From the NCBI GenBank assembly GCA_029204225.1, contig CM055106.1:14138393-14202392 (forward strand): a stretch of DNA of 64,000 nt, in the 5' to 3' direction. Source of the stretch: Diphasiastrum complanatum (lineage: Eukaryota; Streptophyta; Lycopodiopsida; Lycopodiales; Lycopodiaceae). The position numbers were made by a program, and so were the translations under genes. The stretch's first letter is position 1. Every line of letters begins with the position of its first letter. This document shows, piece by piece, positions 1 to 12,169 of the stretch. The notes below the pieces were generated by a model, which had not been told where the DNA came from, made no database searches, and worked only from the letters and a program-made list of their open reading frames with translations.

Positions 1-720
1 CAGATTAAAGAGGGGTGTTGGATTTATCTCCTCTACTCTCCTAAATCCTATATTAATCTAGTTCCATTCATTGTTGCATATTTACTTGCATTGTTGCACA
101 ACTCAACTACTAAAGACGAGTAAGTGAAGATGGCCGACATATCGGAGTTGGACGAAGACCCAACCTGGATGACATATCGGGGAAGCCTGACTTATTGGCC
201 TCCTCAAGCTCATCCTCTATATTGTGTAACCAACTTGACAATGATAGCAGCCACAATCTTCTCCCTGATGGCACAATAGCTCCATGCCATCTCTTGTACA
301 CTCATATGCATAAATGTAAATAGCACATAGATCATTTTAATATGTATGCAATTGATCAATGATAAAGAACATAGATTATTGAATCCGATGAGATAGACAT
401 AGTAGATACTTTCATGCATCGATTTTCCTCTTCAGACGGATCGTTAGTAATAAGCTCATAGCTTTTACAGTTTGTAGATAGCTTTGTGAGCACGCGGTTT
501 TGCCCACTATTGTCTTGTGCTCACCAACATCACTAACTTGTATTTCGTTACAATCATCTGAATAAAGTGTTGTCTAGTTCTGTGTTCAGGTTTTGTCAAT
601 ATTTGCAAAGCTTTCTACTCTCTGTCTGACCTTCTGATTGCTTTGTTTGATTGTTTGCTTTTGCTTTCTATATCACCGCACACCTAGCTCTAAACTTAAC
701 TTTATTATTGTGTTTGCCTA
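1..720. other. Unassigned left-edge stretch
   Basis: I recognise no gene, LTR end or primer site here. The short open frames have no familiar motif. Position in a transposon-dense window suggests degraded retroelement or spacer DNA, but nothing in the sequence proves it. Confidence 0.3.
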
Positions 721-762
721 TTGTTACCAATAGTGCACGCACTGAGAGAACTTCTCACACTT

Positions 763-1320
763 CCCCAGCACTTCCAAATTTCTTTAGTAGCATCAATCAT
801 GTTTGTGAGCCGTGCTTTGTCAAAGTCACATAGACTACCTTATACTAGATCTTCAAAGCCTTTTCAAATTGTACATTCAGAAGTTCATGGAACTACTACA
901 ATTAGCAATAGAGGAGCTAACATTTATGTAACTTTCATTGATGATTTTAGTAGATCTTGTTGGATCTATCTACTAAAGAGCAAGGATGAAGTGTATGATG
1001 TCTTTGTTAAGTTCAAGAATGCAAGGGAGAACCAATTTTCACAAAGATCAAGTGCTTAAGAAGTGACAATGGTGAAGAGTACATATCTACCAAGTTTAAG
1101 GCCTTTTGTGATGAGCATGGGATCAAGAGGGAGTATACAACACCAACAACCCCGCAACAAAATGGAGTGGCCGAGAGGAAGAATAGGACTTTATGTGAAA
1201 GTGCCAATGCCATGAGGTTAAGTGCTAATTGTTGAAGATCAAATGGATAGGAAATCCATTAGTGCTAATTGTATTTTCATAGGTGATGGATCTATATCAT
1301 GGACGTCAGAAACAAGCCAA
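763..1320 (+). pseudogene. Copia integrase fragment fused to RNase H fragment
   Basis: The plus strand encodes a family 2-like integrase: the HVCEPC zinc-binding tail, the SKSHRLPYTRS linker, TFIDDFSR, an SDNGEEYIS block and QQNGVAERKNRTL carrying the catalytic Glu. The first catalytic Asp (HSD in relatives) reads HSE here. One base is missing near 1040 relative to family 2, which shifts the frame after ENQFS. Near 1231 the integrase stops and an RNase H piece (MDRKSISANCIFIGDGS) begins, so a large internal deletion removed all of the RT. No LTR is attached. Certainly copia-derived and non-functional. Confidence 0.85.
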
Positions 1321-1530
1321 TTTTTAAGAGTAGAAAGGCTAAAAATTGAATGTAAAATTCACAACAATGTAGTCCCACATATATGAAAATATTGAAGTTT
1401 CATCAGTACCCCTACATGTTTGACACATCATATCTTACATATAGGTTGCTCAAATTGAAGGTCTCAAAATTTTTTAATCAATAAATGTATATATGAAGAA
1501 CACACATGTGAAAGGATTTGATATGATTCA

Positions 1531-2890
1531 TCATAGTTTATGAGAGATGATTTTTTGAGTAAGTGCTTGAAATGCACACTTTTGTGTGCATTTTGAAGCG
1601 ACTCTAGTGTTAAAAATTGGTAGCTTCATGGATCCAAAATCAACTTCACCACCCTCGGCCTCTTCAAGCTTCAAGAATTTTCCTTTATTGAGAATCACAT
1701 CTCTACTCAGCACAATCTTGTTAGTAGAGATCATAGCTTTCCTTGATGTAGAGTATAGAGTTGGGATCCTCCTTAGTCCTTACATCCAAGGGAATATGAA
1801 AAAAAAAATGGATCCAAATAACCTACGATGATAAGATTTTGGCTTCTTCTTATACAACAATTCAAATGATGTTTTTCCTCCAATAGCAAGACTAGGCAAT
1901 CTAATTAAATGGCACAAATGAGAGCCTCACTCCAAAATGACTTTGAAAGATGATGTGCATCCAATTTCATAGCCTTTGAATACTCACAAAGAGTTAGATT
2001 TTTCCTCTCGGCCACTCCATTTTGTTGAGGTTAGTAGACACGTGTGATTTCCTTCTTTATGCCAAGTTGCTCACAATGCTCTTGAAACTTTGTGGAGACA
2101 GTGTACTCCCCACCTCTCCCTCATTAGTGAGATTAGCTTGCTTATCAAAAAAAATTTCTTCTTGAAGCATTTCGAAGCAAAATGCCCCTTTTTACCACAA
2201 TAGAAGCACTTCATATTGGACTTGTCCTTGCCACTTGTTGATCAAGATTTGCAATGTCTCATCACTCTCGTCCTTGACCTTGTTCTTATTCTTTGAATGT
2301 GTCTTTCCCTTGTCTTTGCCTTAGATTATGAGTGCCTTCTCCTCCTCTTCCTTTGCCATGCTTTGTCCCATCCTTGCAAGCTTGAGCACATGCCTACTCT
2401 CCTCAGCCACCAACACACCTTGTAGGCTTTCCATAGGTGGTAGCTCCCTTTGAATAGCATAGGATTGAACAAGGTTAGAGAAATCATCATTAAGACCATT
2501 CAACACAATTTGAACAAGCTCTTGAGATTTGATTGCATCATTGATGCATGCAAGCTTCCTATTGTAGTTCTGAATCACGCTCAATATGTAATTATTGGCA
2601 CTCTCCTCTTTGTTGGAAGCTTTGGAGAATTTGATTCCTCAAGGTGAGAAGTCTAAAAGTATTTCTGGATTCATAGATAGCTTGCAAGGTATCCCATGCC
2701 TCCTTGGTTGAGATGCATTCTCCTATCTCCCTTAGGAGCTCATTAGACACATTCATCTTGATGCAACGCAAAGCCATTCTTGATCTCTTCTTGAATCTAG
2801 TGGCCTCTTGTATGTTTTGAGGCTCTTTCTCAACCCTACTCACTATATTAAGTAGACCTTGAATCACCAAGATGGATTCCATTCTAACTT
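1531..2890 (-). pseudogene. Decayed copia gag to integrase
   Basis: Reading the minus strand from 2882, a gag N-terminal half is clear (MESILVIQGLL, KMNVSNELLREIGECISTKE, LTLRNQILQSF). It continues after a frame change at 2584 with ELVQIVLNGLNDDFSNLVQS. A CCHC-like knuckle region lies at about 2150-2220 and a broken integrase (QQNGVAERKNLTLCE, then a degraded C-terminal part) at about 1740-2110. It most resembles the family 3/4 gags in this window. Stops and frameshifts are frequent, protease is not recognisable, and no LTRs or primer site are seen. Confidence 0.8.
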
Positions 2891-3517
2891 TCCATGTGGA
2901 ACGCGAAATCTTTTGAAATGAGTCTAAATCCTAAAAAATAGTAACCATGTTTGATTTTTTAATTTTTGCCCAAAAACATGCTTTTTCATGAAAATTTTCT
3001 CGGAAATCACAAAACAATTCTCGCAAAAATTATGCATTTTGGCCAAAAACATGAGCACCATGCCCAAAACAACTAATTTTTTTTTAATAAAACCTTAAAA
3101 ATTAAAAATGTCTAGAGTGAACAAATACACAAACATTTATGGTTTGTTAATAGTAAATTGACTTTTTTGAAAACAACTTGTATAATACATTTAAAGCCAA
3201 TTATGGTATATCCACAAATGTTGAAAATTTTGAAAGTTATTTTGATATTGTTTTTTTTACAGTTCAAATTCCAAAGAATTCTCACTAAGTCCTCTCAACT
3301 TAGGTGCTTGAAATATTATCAAGGCTTTCTTTTTTAGTTGCAGGAGTTGATGACCCATCTTTCTCATTAGAGTCTATTGGAAAATTTTCATCCGAGTCGG
3401 CATCCAATGTTGAGAGAAAATTTTGTATTGTGGCTTTGCTACGTTGAAACCGAGTCAAATATGATGGTTCTGTGCACTTAACCCAAGACGTTCATGCAAA
3501 ATAGATATTGTTGACTT
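2891..3517. other. Unassigned AT-rich stretch
   Basis: No coding motif or repeat boundary is recognised. It begins where the copia gag N-terminus breaks off (just upstream of the STWKVRMES-type block) and ends where an unidentified coding remnant begins. Confidence 0.3.
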
Positions 3518-5650
3518 TCATAAATGGTTCATCATTGTCGGCTTGATACTAAATGCAAATACATCCACATCTTGGAGATTGACATTATCGAATCTTGGCT
3601 GATTCTTTGTTGAACACTTCCACTTGCCTTGTGGATCTAATTGCAACATTTCTAGCTCGTACCTTTCCAAAAAAAACATTTTTTGAAGTGGATCGTACAA
3701 TTTTTGCCAATGTATCGTTGCTCTAAAGGAAGCCAATCACTTTAGAAATCCAAAAAATTTGGCCTTGGCGACATTTACAGTTTGGTGACTTTTTCCAGAT
3801 TCCAAATAAATCTCGTGTTACTCATTTTGTAGAAGGATTAAAGACTCAGTCTATTGTGGAATGGCAGAGGAATCAACTCCCATTGTTGAAATTGAAGATC
3901 CAAATGGCCAATAAAACTCTTCAAACAAGTTTGCATCTACCAAGGTAGACAAACATAGATTTGTTGCAGCAAAGCTTTCATCAGTTCATCTTCTGAACAT
4001 ATCCAAATATGCCAAGACAAGGACAATATAGACCAAGGCAATGAAGACCAAAACTACAACCGATATATGTGAGACATCAAAAAGGGCAAGCGTCGATTGT
4101 AGTGGTCACTGGAATTCAAGTGACTGAAGACCTCCCCAATGGAGATAGTGCATTTCCTGCAGGAGACAATGAATCTTGTTATCGAAAACTCATATTATCC
4201 AGTTGCAATTGCATTGTGTTTTGCACCATGGAAATGGAGATCATAGAAATGAAAGAGCCCCATAGAAAAAGTGGTTCATATATTTTCAAAAATGATGTAT
4301 ACAAAAAATTGTTTTACATAATACAAAATTCCATAGTTCATAATCTATGGATCTTCAATTTCGATGGATGTTCCAATGTCTTTGTAATTTATATGCTCTT
4401 CCTGCCTTACTCTTACCTGCACTAAAGAAATTGTTTTAGTTAATATATTTTATGAAACTGATTCACTTAGAAATAGAAAAAAAAGAATATTTTTATATGG
4501 CATAACGTACCTTTACACCATTCAATCGAAATTGATAATACTGAGGTAGATCGAATTGCAACATGTCTAGTTCTGATCGAATGTGATTGAGACACCAATC
4601 TTCCTCGACCTCAACCATTGCAAGAATGTTGTCATTTCTTTTCACTGTTATCTGAAGTTGCTCTTGAGAGTTTATACCAAAATCTTGATCAAGTGGCTTC
4701 CAAAAAATTTTGCATCTAATCCATCTTCTTTAATACAGCAGCAAAGTGAGCATTTGTTTTTTGATGTGATATCTAAATGTCATGGATGAGTAACATACTC
4801 TGCACTCAACTTGCTGATTTTATTTTGTATCCCAACCATCATCGAACAACTCGGGGATTATATCAGCACTCAAGTCTTTACAAATAAGCATTGTTTTTGT
4901 TCTCCGAGCATTGCATTTGGAAAAAAAATCAACAAAAATAGTAAAAGGTAGATACCAATTTAATCTCAATATATAGCCTAGATCGAAAACTTTTTGAAAT
5001 TGTTGCATAAGGAGAAATCCATTTCTCACTCAAAAAATTTGGTAGAGGATATGGCTCTAATCTACCAACTAAACCATTTTTATCAGGAAAATAGTTGTGA
5101 TCATAAAAAAAAACTCCTGACTCTAAAAGTGATTTTGGAGAATGACCTTTATATTGTAAAATACCGATATCCAAATGTATGACATTGATTATTCCTACAA
5201 TCGACTGAACTGATTGCCATTCAACAAAATTTGATGGATACAAATATACAAAACCAACAAAAACATCTCAAGAAAAATATAATTTAAAGAAAATGCTAAC
5301 TCTAAAGAAATTGAATCTGAAAACTTACAATTGCATTTCCTTCTATCATTTGGATTCAGATCATGAATGTTGAGCTCATTGTAAAGATAAGCATGCTAAA
5401 CTAAAACTTTCATGATAGATTGACCGGCAGGTGATACTTTAAAATCCATTATCTTGCCTTTTCAAGAGCTTATATATATGTTATCCGATCTTTTTCTTTT
5501 TCGGAATGAGCCTTTTGCAGAGGGATGCATCAAGATCCATTGATATTTTTGATATATTTTTGGTATCCATTGATCTTCTACATTTTTTTCATTGCAAATA
5601 TTGATTGCATCAATAAAACCTCTTGGTCTCTGATTATGTGTAGCCATTAG
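3518..5650 (-). pseudogene. Unidentified, possibly intron-bearing gene remnant
   Basis: I do not recognise this protein. Minus-strand segments look coding and lie in one order: about 5647-5462 (starts MATHNQRPRGFIDAINICNE), about 5220-4930 (contains FYDHNYFPDKNGLVGRLEPY), about 4670-4511 (contains VEVEEDWCLNHIRSELDMLQ) and 3736-3518 (contains LERYELEMLQLDPQGKWKC). The third segment ends at a GTACGTTATG donor-like sequence and the first is followed by a GTAAGTTTTCAG-like donor near 5330, which suggests introns. Segments three and four share an R-x-E-L-[DE]-M-L-Q-[FL]-D motif, so an exon may be duplicated. Frames are broken. It lies beyond the gag of a minus-strand gypsy element, so it could be a captured gene, part of that element, or older host DNA. 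Confidence 0.3.
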
Positions 5651-6101
5651 TCGAAAATACGAGTACGCAAGTTGAGAACGGAGAGAATGTAGAGATTGCG
5701 AGGTAAACCTAAGAATGACAATCCAAAATAAGAGATAGAATGAAGAAAATGAGAGGTATACCTAAATGACAAGAAGTTTCTAAACTACAAGGATTCGTTA
5801 ACCACAGTTTATGACTATTGATGTCAAATCAACCTCGAGTGAACAATGACAAGCAACATAAGAGTATTCGAGCAGTAATTGTGGTCCAATCACAATTGTT
5901 TGTTCTGCTAGGTGGGATATTTGAAAATCATGAAAATTTGGCCGGGAAAGTTGAATAAAATTATTGTACATCAACCACTGTTGCAGTTCATCACAGATGG
6001 ATACCATTCATTTGGACACATAAGCGTTGAAAGCGTGCGAAGTCCAAAACAACATCTTGACAAAGGGCCCATTTTGAGTTCTAATATCCCCTAATGACTT
6101 C
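5651..6101. other. Unassigned spacer between gypsy gag and gene remnant
   Basis: Downstream of the gypsy zinc knuckle a protease would be expected on the minus strand, but I see no D-S/T-G motif. A 69-codon open frame at 5798-6007 has no recognisable domain. Confidence 0.3.
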
Positions 6102-6560
6102 CTAAGAAGGATCTTCAACATACTTTACATTCATAGATCTACAATCTTCTTTCCAATGTCCAGATGTACCGCATTTTGTACACCATAGTCGTGAGTTCAA
6201 AGAAGAAGCTTTCGGACTCTTGTCTGCAACTTCTAAAATTTGAACTTTCAGATCGTTAAACTTCTTATTAAGATCAGCCATATTACTTTTCCAAAGTTTT
6301 TCAGCTTTAGATATCAAGACTTGTCCTCAGTGTTTTTGTTATCTTCTTTTTGTTTGGACTTTCATTTTTTACTTCAATCTGTATCATCAGTTTCTATGTC
6401 TGATGAGTCACTGGAATTAGATTCAAAGTTGGAAGAACTTGAACTGGATTCAGATTTATATTTATCTTCACTGCCGCTGGAATCATGCTTAGACTTTCGA
6501 GTACGTCTAGTAGAACGTCTTTTACGTGCTAACATAGAAGTCTCATAGTTCTCCACACTC
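6102..6560 (-). pseudogene. Gypsy gag, C-terminal part with zinc knuckle
   Basis: Minus-strand reading begins at the element 6 insertion site with SVENYETSMLARKRRSTRR, runs through a Ser/Asp/Glu-rich acidic stretch (SSGSEDKYKSESSSSSS...), and after a frame change reaches a basic stretch and the knuckle C-T-K-C-G-T-S-G-H-W-K-E-D-C (C-X2-C-X4-H-X4-C). This is the nucleocapsid end of the gag whose N-terminal part lies at 15527-16155, about 9 kb away across the nested insertion. It is broken by at least one frameshift and by the insertion. Confidence 0.75.
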
Positions 6561-6565
6561 GCTAT

Positions 6566-7176
6566 TGTAAAAAAAGTGGATCTTGAATGGATCCAAACTC
6601 TCAAAATACTTGGCTAAGTTCTTTGCACAACAAGCTACAAAAGCTAGAAATGGCAAAGCATCCTAATGCTACCTTTGATACACATGAACTTGACAAAGCA
6701 TTCAAGAGACAAAAGAAACCAATAAAAGGTACTGATGGTAGCCTAAAATAGCAATAAATAGGGCTCCCAATAGCAGCCTACCACTTTTGGAAACCTCTTA
6801 AGATCATACACAAAAGCTTGAAGACAATACACAAAGCAATGCTCACAATGGAGGAGGAAGAAATTGTGACAATGATCTATTGATCTCTCAACAATACAAT
6901 AAGTTTCCCCAACCTGTTCTCCACAAATTTCAGCCTAATATAGGTGAGAGATATGACTCTCTCCTCTCTATAGAACTTAGGACCCAATTTTAGGACACCA
7001 GTAGCCTAAAATAGCCAATTTTAGCCTATATGTCCAAATAACATGATTTTGGTGTCATTTCGAAGGTACTAAAGTTTGAGACTTCTTCAATATGAAATAT
7101 ATACTAAAATAAAAGTATCTAGGCCTATTTCACACGCGTGAAAGGTTAGATCCAAAGCTATGTACAAAAATTCACA
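6566..7176 (-). repeat. Element 6 3' LTR
   Basis: This 611-bp repeat begins (plus strand) TGTAAAAAAAGTGG and ends TTCACA, and it matches the right-hand LTR at 15137-15521 in order. It carries about 275 bp (roughly 6675-6950) missing from the other copy. It lacks about 40 bp near its right end that the other copy has. A one-mismatch version of the recurrent palindrome (CACACGCGTG, 7131-7140) lies in it. A TATTTATT-type TATA candidate lies near 6755 on the minus strand. Confidence 0.85.
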
Positions 7177-7556
7177 CCACAAAAGTTAGCATTCTCCCTC
7201 TTGATAGTTGCATCATAAGAAATGGAAGAATCTCGAACATTAGAAGCCATGAAAAGAATACATAGTACCTTCAACATAAGAATGATTGAAATACTTTTTC
7301 TTGTCAAACCTGGACTTCTAATCAATGATATAGGTAATGATAATGAACCCTCACTATTGTTCACAAAAGCATCATTCAAAGTACATCCTACTTTGAACAC
7401 TTCACATTCATCTCTTCCTTTTGACTTGAGATCTTCCTCACCAAGTCTCATGATAGAACCTTTTGATCTACTTTCTTTATGAATACATGTGATACCACTT
7501 GTTGCACAAATGACTTTCTTGGACTCATCACATAAAGATGCAAAAGAAAATTTTTC
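7177..7556. other. Element 6 non-coding 3' internal region
   Basis: This lies between the end of the gag-protease reading and the 3' LTR. No integrase, RT or RNase H motif is visible on either strand. A purine-rich stretch on the minus strand (CAAGAGGGAGAATG near 7185-7200) is a possible polypurine tract. Confidence 0.5.
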
Positions 7557-9295
7557 TTAAAACATGCTCAAAGAACCATCTCTTTCCAAATGAGTAAATA
7601 AGTCATTAGCAACAACCATTTCCAAAGAAGAGTTTTTATCACCTCCATTGATGAAGTTAGCTCTCTTCTTACCTTTTCCATTTTTGCATTTGCCATGTAG
7701 TTCCATTGAAGAGCCACCAAGACTTGGAAATCTATGAGTAGAAGAGTTCAAACATGATACTAAATTAGCACCACATGACTCCATTTGACTAGTAGGTAGC
7801 ACTAGTCCATCTTCAAGATCCAATGGATCCAAAACATTGATCATAGATTCACCAAAAGTTGCCAAGTTAGCACAACAATAACTATCTCCAAGAAGCTCAT
7901 TAGATCTCAACCTAGATCTAGCATAAGAAAGCTCTTTAGACTTTGCATAAGATCTACCAATCTTATTGATGCTAGGAATTGACTTTTGAAAGTTGAGAGA
8001 ACCACCAACATCCATTTCATTCCTCTTGTTAGACATAACAAATGTATCAAGCTTGTAAAGTCTACCTTGTCTGTTGCCTCTAGCAATCAAGACATCTCCC
8101 TTAGTAATGAAGCAAACATCTCCAACAAACTTTGTCTTGTACCCTTTCTTTAACATTTGAGCAACACTTAGCAAATTCCTTGAAAGTGAAGGAATGTAAA
8201 GAACACCATCAAGCCTTGCATTCCTATCAGTAAAAAGTCAAATAGGAATTGAGCCAATACCTTTGATCATGCACTCACCACCATTTGGCATGTGAACCAC
8301 TTTCTTGGTTCCAACATAAGAGATCAAAGAAGTAAAGAACTCCTTGTGACTAGTCATGTGTGAACTAGATCCACTATCTATCCACCATGAATCCTTGTCA
8401 ATTCTACTTGACATTAGACTTGAAGAACACATCATGAGAGAATCACAAGAATGTAGATCCTCATTAGAAGTACAAAAGTTGTTTTGCTTGCTACCTTCAT
8501 TACTTTGCTTCATATGACATTCATTTGCAAAATGACCTTTTATCCCACAATAAAAACACTTAAACTTTGACTTTTCTTTCTTTCTAAAAGAAGTAGAAGA
8601 GGAGGAGGAAGACTGATCATCATGATCTGAGTTACCACCTTTGGACCATTTTCCTTTGCCTTTGACTTTGCCTTTTGTGAAGAAAGCCTCTTCACTTCCA
8701 CCTTGCAAGGATGCACCATCAAGTTTTGATTGCAACCTATGTTCTTCAGCCAATAAGATTTCTTGCAGGTCATTCACACTTAGCAAGACTCTTTGAATGG
8801 CAAAACTTTGCACAAGTTTAGCATGTTCATCTAGCAAACCATTCAACATAACCTGGACTATTTCACCATCTTTTATGCTTTCATCAATGCATGCTAGATC
8901 ATCACCTAAGGACTTAACCCTCAACACAAATGCATGAGCACTTTCTCCCTCTCTTTGTCTACTAGAAAATGTTTGCCTCCTTAGGGTCAATACCCTAGAT
9001 CTGGACTTTGATTCAAAGAGTTTCTTCAAGGCATTCCATGCCTCACTTGCACTTTGACACTTACCAACTTCCTTGAGAAGTTCATTGGTAACATTCATTT
9101 ATGAAGAGCCCTTTTAGCCTTCTTATCAAACCTTTGTTGCTCTTGAACTGTGGGTGGTCTCTCTTCAGTTCCTGCAACTATGTCCATGAGTTCATTTAAC
9201 TCAAGTAAGGATTCCATACTCACTTTCCAGGTGGAGTAGTTTGATGAACTCAACCTATCATTAGTTTTTAACATGATCCCACCATTGGAAGCCAT
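7557..9295 (-). pseudogene. Element 6 gag-protease reading frame with unusual C-terminus
   Basis: Gag starts at 9295 (MASNGGIMLKTNDRLSSSNY). A short deletion near 9098 shifts the frame before MNVTNELLKEVGKCQSASE. The knuckle CFYCGIKGHFANEC (C-X2-C-X4-H-X4-C) and the protease motif WWIDSGSSSHMT follow. A TCA-to-TGA change gives an in-frame stop after GIGSIPI (about 8237). Reading resumes with LYIPSLSRNLLSVAQML. After KLD the last 150 or so residues match no integrase: no HHCC, no D,D35E. The tail is Ser/Asn-rich and unrecognised. Whole-element coding is therefore capsid-like protein plus protease, consistent with a non-autonomous element mobilised in trans. Confidence 0.85.
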
Positions 9296-9296
9296 G

Positions 9297-9792
9297 AATA
9301 CAATGATTCTTTAACTTTTAGGCTCTGTCCTAATGCACTTAGCACTCACTTTCCTCTCAACAAATGATGGATAAGGAGATCTCAGAAGATCTAGGACCCT
9401 AAAACACTTCTATCTTGAATCTGGCTAGTTTTCAAGCATAGAAAGGAAGATTGAAACACATGCAACACTTTACACACACTAAGAATAGATTACAAACTCA
9501 AACCAACCTGAACACACTCTTTCTTAGGCTCTCAAAATTTCTAGCAAGTGACCAAATCAAGTTATGGTGTGAAGAGTTACTTGCATTCTTAGAAAATACA
9601 AAAGACTAGGCTGCCAAGAATACCTAGAATTGAACAAACTTGATCAACATATGATCAACACACTAAGATATCAATTCAACCTGTAAAACCACATGTAAAC
9701 CACACTTCTAAAAGTTTATAAACTCCATCAAATGATCAATACAAGCTTTAGAGGTGAATGAAAGAGAACACTTAGTGAATCACAAGACTAGC
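9297..9792 (-). other. Element 6 leader, gag-proximal part
   Basis: This is untranslated leader between the gag start and the element 5 insertion, in minus-strand order. No coding motif. It continues on the other side of element 5 at 14507-15124. Confidence 0.6.
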
Positions 9793-10623
9793 TGTGCAAA
9801 AAGTACAAAAAGGACCAAGAGTGGATCCTAATCTGATCCTCAAGAGGGATTGGTTGTCAGATTACTTGATCTATCAATCTACTTCAGATTAAGATCAATC
9901 TAGATCAATTCTAGACACAAATTCCTAACAAGAACAATCATTAATTGAAGGTAAGTGTACTTTATGGTTTCACACGTGTGAAAAACTGTCTAATTACGGA
10001 CTCCAACCTGAAAATCAAGTACACATTGATAGAACCTCAAAACAATCAAAACAAATGTAGACAATGGAGAGAATCACTCAAAATTGCTTTCAAAACCAAG
10101 ATTGGTGTCTCACATTGATTATGGCCAAATGTGGCTCTATATATACAATAAGTGAGAGCTCGTGGTACTGATCATCCCTTTGATCCCACATGTGTGAAGG
10201 TGCTTTGTCATATGATGATTCATCATGCAAAACTGACACTTGGACAAAACCTTCTATTTTGAGCACTTTTGGCCCATTTTCCTTCTATATGGAGATCTAC
10301 TTGAAAATCTTCTAGAAGTCAAAATTAGTCTACTTCAACTTATTCCACACATGTGATCTGTCCTCTACACATGGGATGTGACACCTAACCAAAGGATGTG
10401 GCTCATGCAAGCAATAGACTGATGCCATGTGTCATATGTCTAGAAAACTAGTTTTTGGCCTTTTTAGCCACTAGAACTTGAATTAAATCATATGTACAAC
10501 CTATATGATTATGGTACATGACAAGTACACTATTTTCACACGTGAGAACAGGCTCCACACATGTGTGTTTATCTATATACAAGATTTTTGGCCTCTACCA
10601 AGCTTATTTTTGCATTTTTCACA
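9793..10623 (-). repeat. Element 5 3' LTR
   Basis: 831 bp, 93 bp longer than its partner. The extra block is about 9862-9954, between GTCAGAT and ACTTTATGG. It contains the 16-bp palindrome TTTCACACGTGTGAAA (9968-9983) and a minus-strand TATA region near 10138-10146. A G/A-rich stretch next to it (minus strand, TTTTTGAGGAGTG) is the likely polypurine tract. Confidence 0.9.
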
Positions 10624-10627
10624 CTCC

Positions 10628-12169
10628 TCAAAAATCTAGCTTGGTAAATCTAGCTTCATGGAAAACATGATGATCTTGAACATGGGCTGAATTGGTCTTT
10701 GTTGGTTCAAAAGGTGTGAAGATCAGCCAATGAGCTTGATGTTGATCTGAAATCACCATATCCATGATAGTGCTTCTTTGATGTTGACATCTTTGATGAA
10801 CTTGAGAGCTTTGCACCATCCTAGCACTTCCAAAATTGATCCCTTCCAAATTTCATGTAGATGCTTGACCTTGAGGCTTGCTCCTTCACATGAGATATGC
10901 TCCTCTTTCCCATGAAATGTGAGGCACATGGATTCAACCATATTTCTTGAGCTTATTTTTGGAATCACAATTTGAGAAGGTCTCTCCTCCTCAATCCTTG
11001 GCACACTTGAACCTTGAGAAGGATTCTCCTCCTCAATCCTTGGCACATTTGAACCCTTGAGATGACTCCTTAAGATCCTCTTCATGGTGCTCCTTTTTTA
11101 TGGAAATCTGAGACCTCCATGTCTCATAATGATCACAGGTATGACCATTCAATATGCACTTCCTATGATTATCAAGATTACCTATGCTAGAAACATAAGT
11201 CCAAAAATCACCACAACTTGGCATGATTTTTCCAATATTGAAATCAAAAGGCATTTCCATTTCAATAAGGCTAACTACTTGCTTATGGATATAAGTGTCC
11301 ACTTTGGATGCTTCACTTATTCTCATAAGAAGTTTACAACTTGCCGTTAAGATTGAAAACTTACAATTTTCATCTTTATGAAGGAACACATCATTCATGA
11401 TCTTATTGAAACCAAAACATCCTACATTATGAAGATATTTCCATTTCCTTGACTTCATAACTAATGTAAGCTTACAAGAAAAACATATTTTGCTATCTTT
11501 TAAGGCATCACACTCAACTAGTATTGCCTTAAGCCACTTTGAGATACAGAAATCCCTTCAAAGCAAAATAGATCTTCATAAGTTGACATGAGAGCATAAA
11601 TGAAACTATTTTCATTTTGTGATTGATGCTCCTTATTCTTGATTGATTTCTCTTGGATCATAACAATAGGTTTGAACTTATCTAAAGTTCCAAGCAAAAT
11701 ACTTTCCAAGGACATAAAATAAATCCAGGTTACTTTCATGAAAGTGACATCTATCTTTGCATCTTGAACCAAACAATGCGCTTCCAAATGAAAAATTTCA
11801 AAAAATTCAACATGTGCTGTGATGGACTCTTGAAGACAAATCTTGCAAGTCCTTGTGAGACTCCAAGCCTCATTCACCTTTCCACAAAGGAAACACCTTT
11901 CCTTGGACTTGTTCTTCATATTTGCATTTTGAACTTGAAGCTCCATCCTTCACCTCAGACCCCTTGCTTTGGTTCTCCTTGGATGGATTGGTCTTCTTTT
12001 TGTAGCATCTTGAGAAAAAATATCCTCCCTTGCCACAAAGGTTGCACTCAAGATCCTTTCTTTCTTTCAATAGGATGCCACCTATCGATGCCATGTGAAT
12101 AAAAAACTGTGATATGATTCTACTGTAATTTGTGACTTTCAAGAGACTAGATTTGAACATCTTTAACAA
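10628..12169 (-). pseudogene. Element 5 eroded gag/integrase remnant
   Basis: The minus strand starts at 12094 with MASIGGILLKE, the standard gag start of this group, but jumps at once to a knuckle-like C-N-L-C-G-K-G-G-Y-F-F-S-R-C, in which Tyr replaces the His. Most of gag has therefore been deleted. A second frame (11946-11518) holds CKICLQ and VTFMKVTWIYFM, which I read as degraded integrase zinc tail and catalytic-core segments. Open frames at 11458-11033, 11085-10753 and 10849-10628 have no recognisable domain. No RT or RNase H. Confidence 0.6.

Noticed and set aside
4069-4425. 118-codon plus-strand open frame as a gene
   Set aside because: No recognisable domain, no consistent upstream frame, and it overlaps the minus-strand remnant region. 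The evidence is too weak either way.
6240-6548. 102-codon plus-strand Ser/Leu-rich open frame
   Set aside because: It is the complement of the acidic and zinc-knuckle part of the minus-strand gypsy gag.
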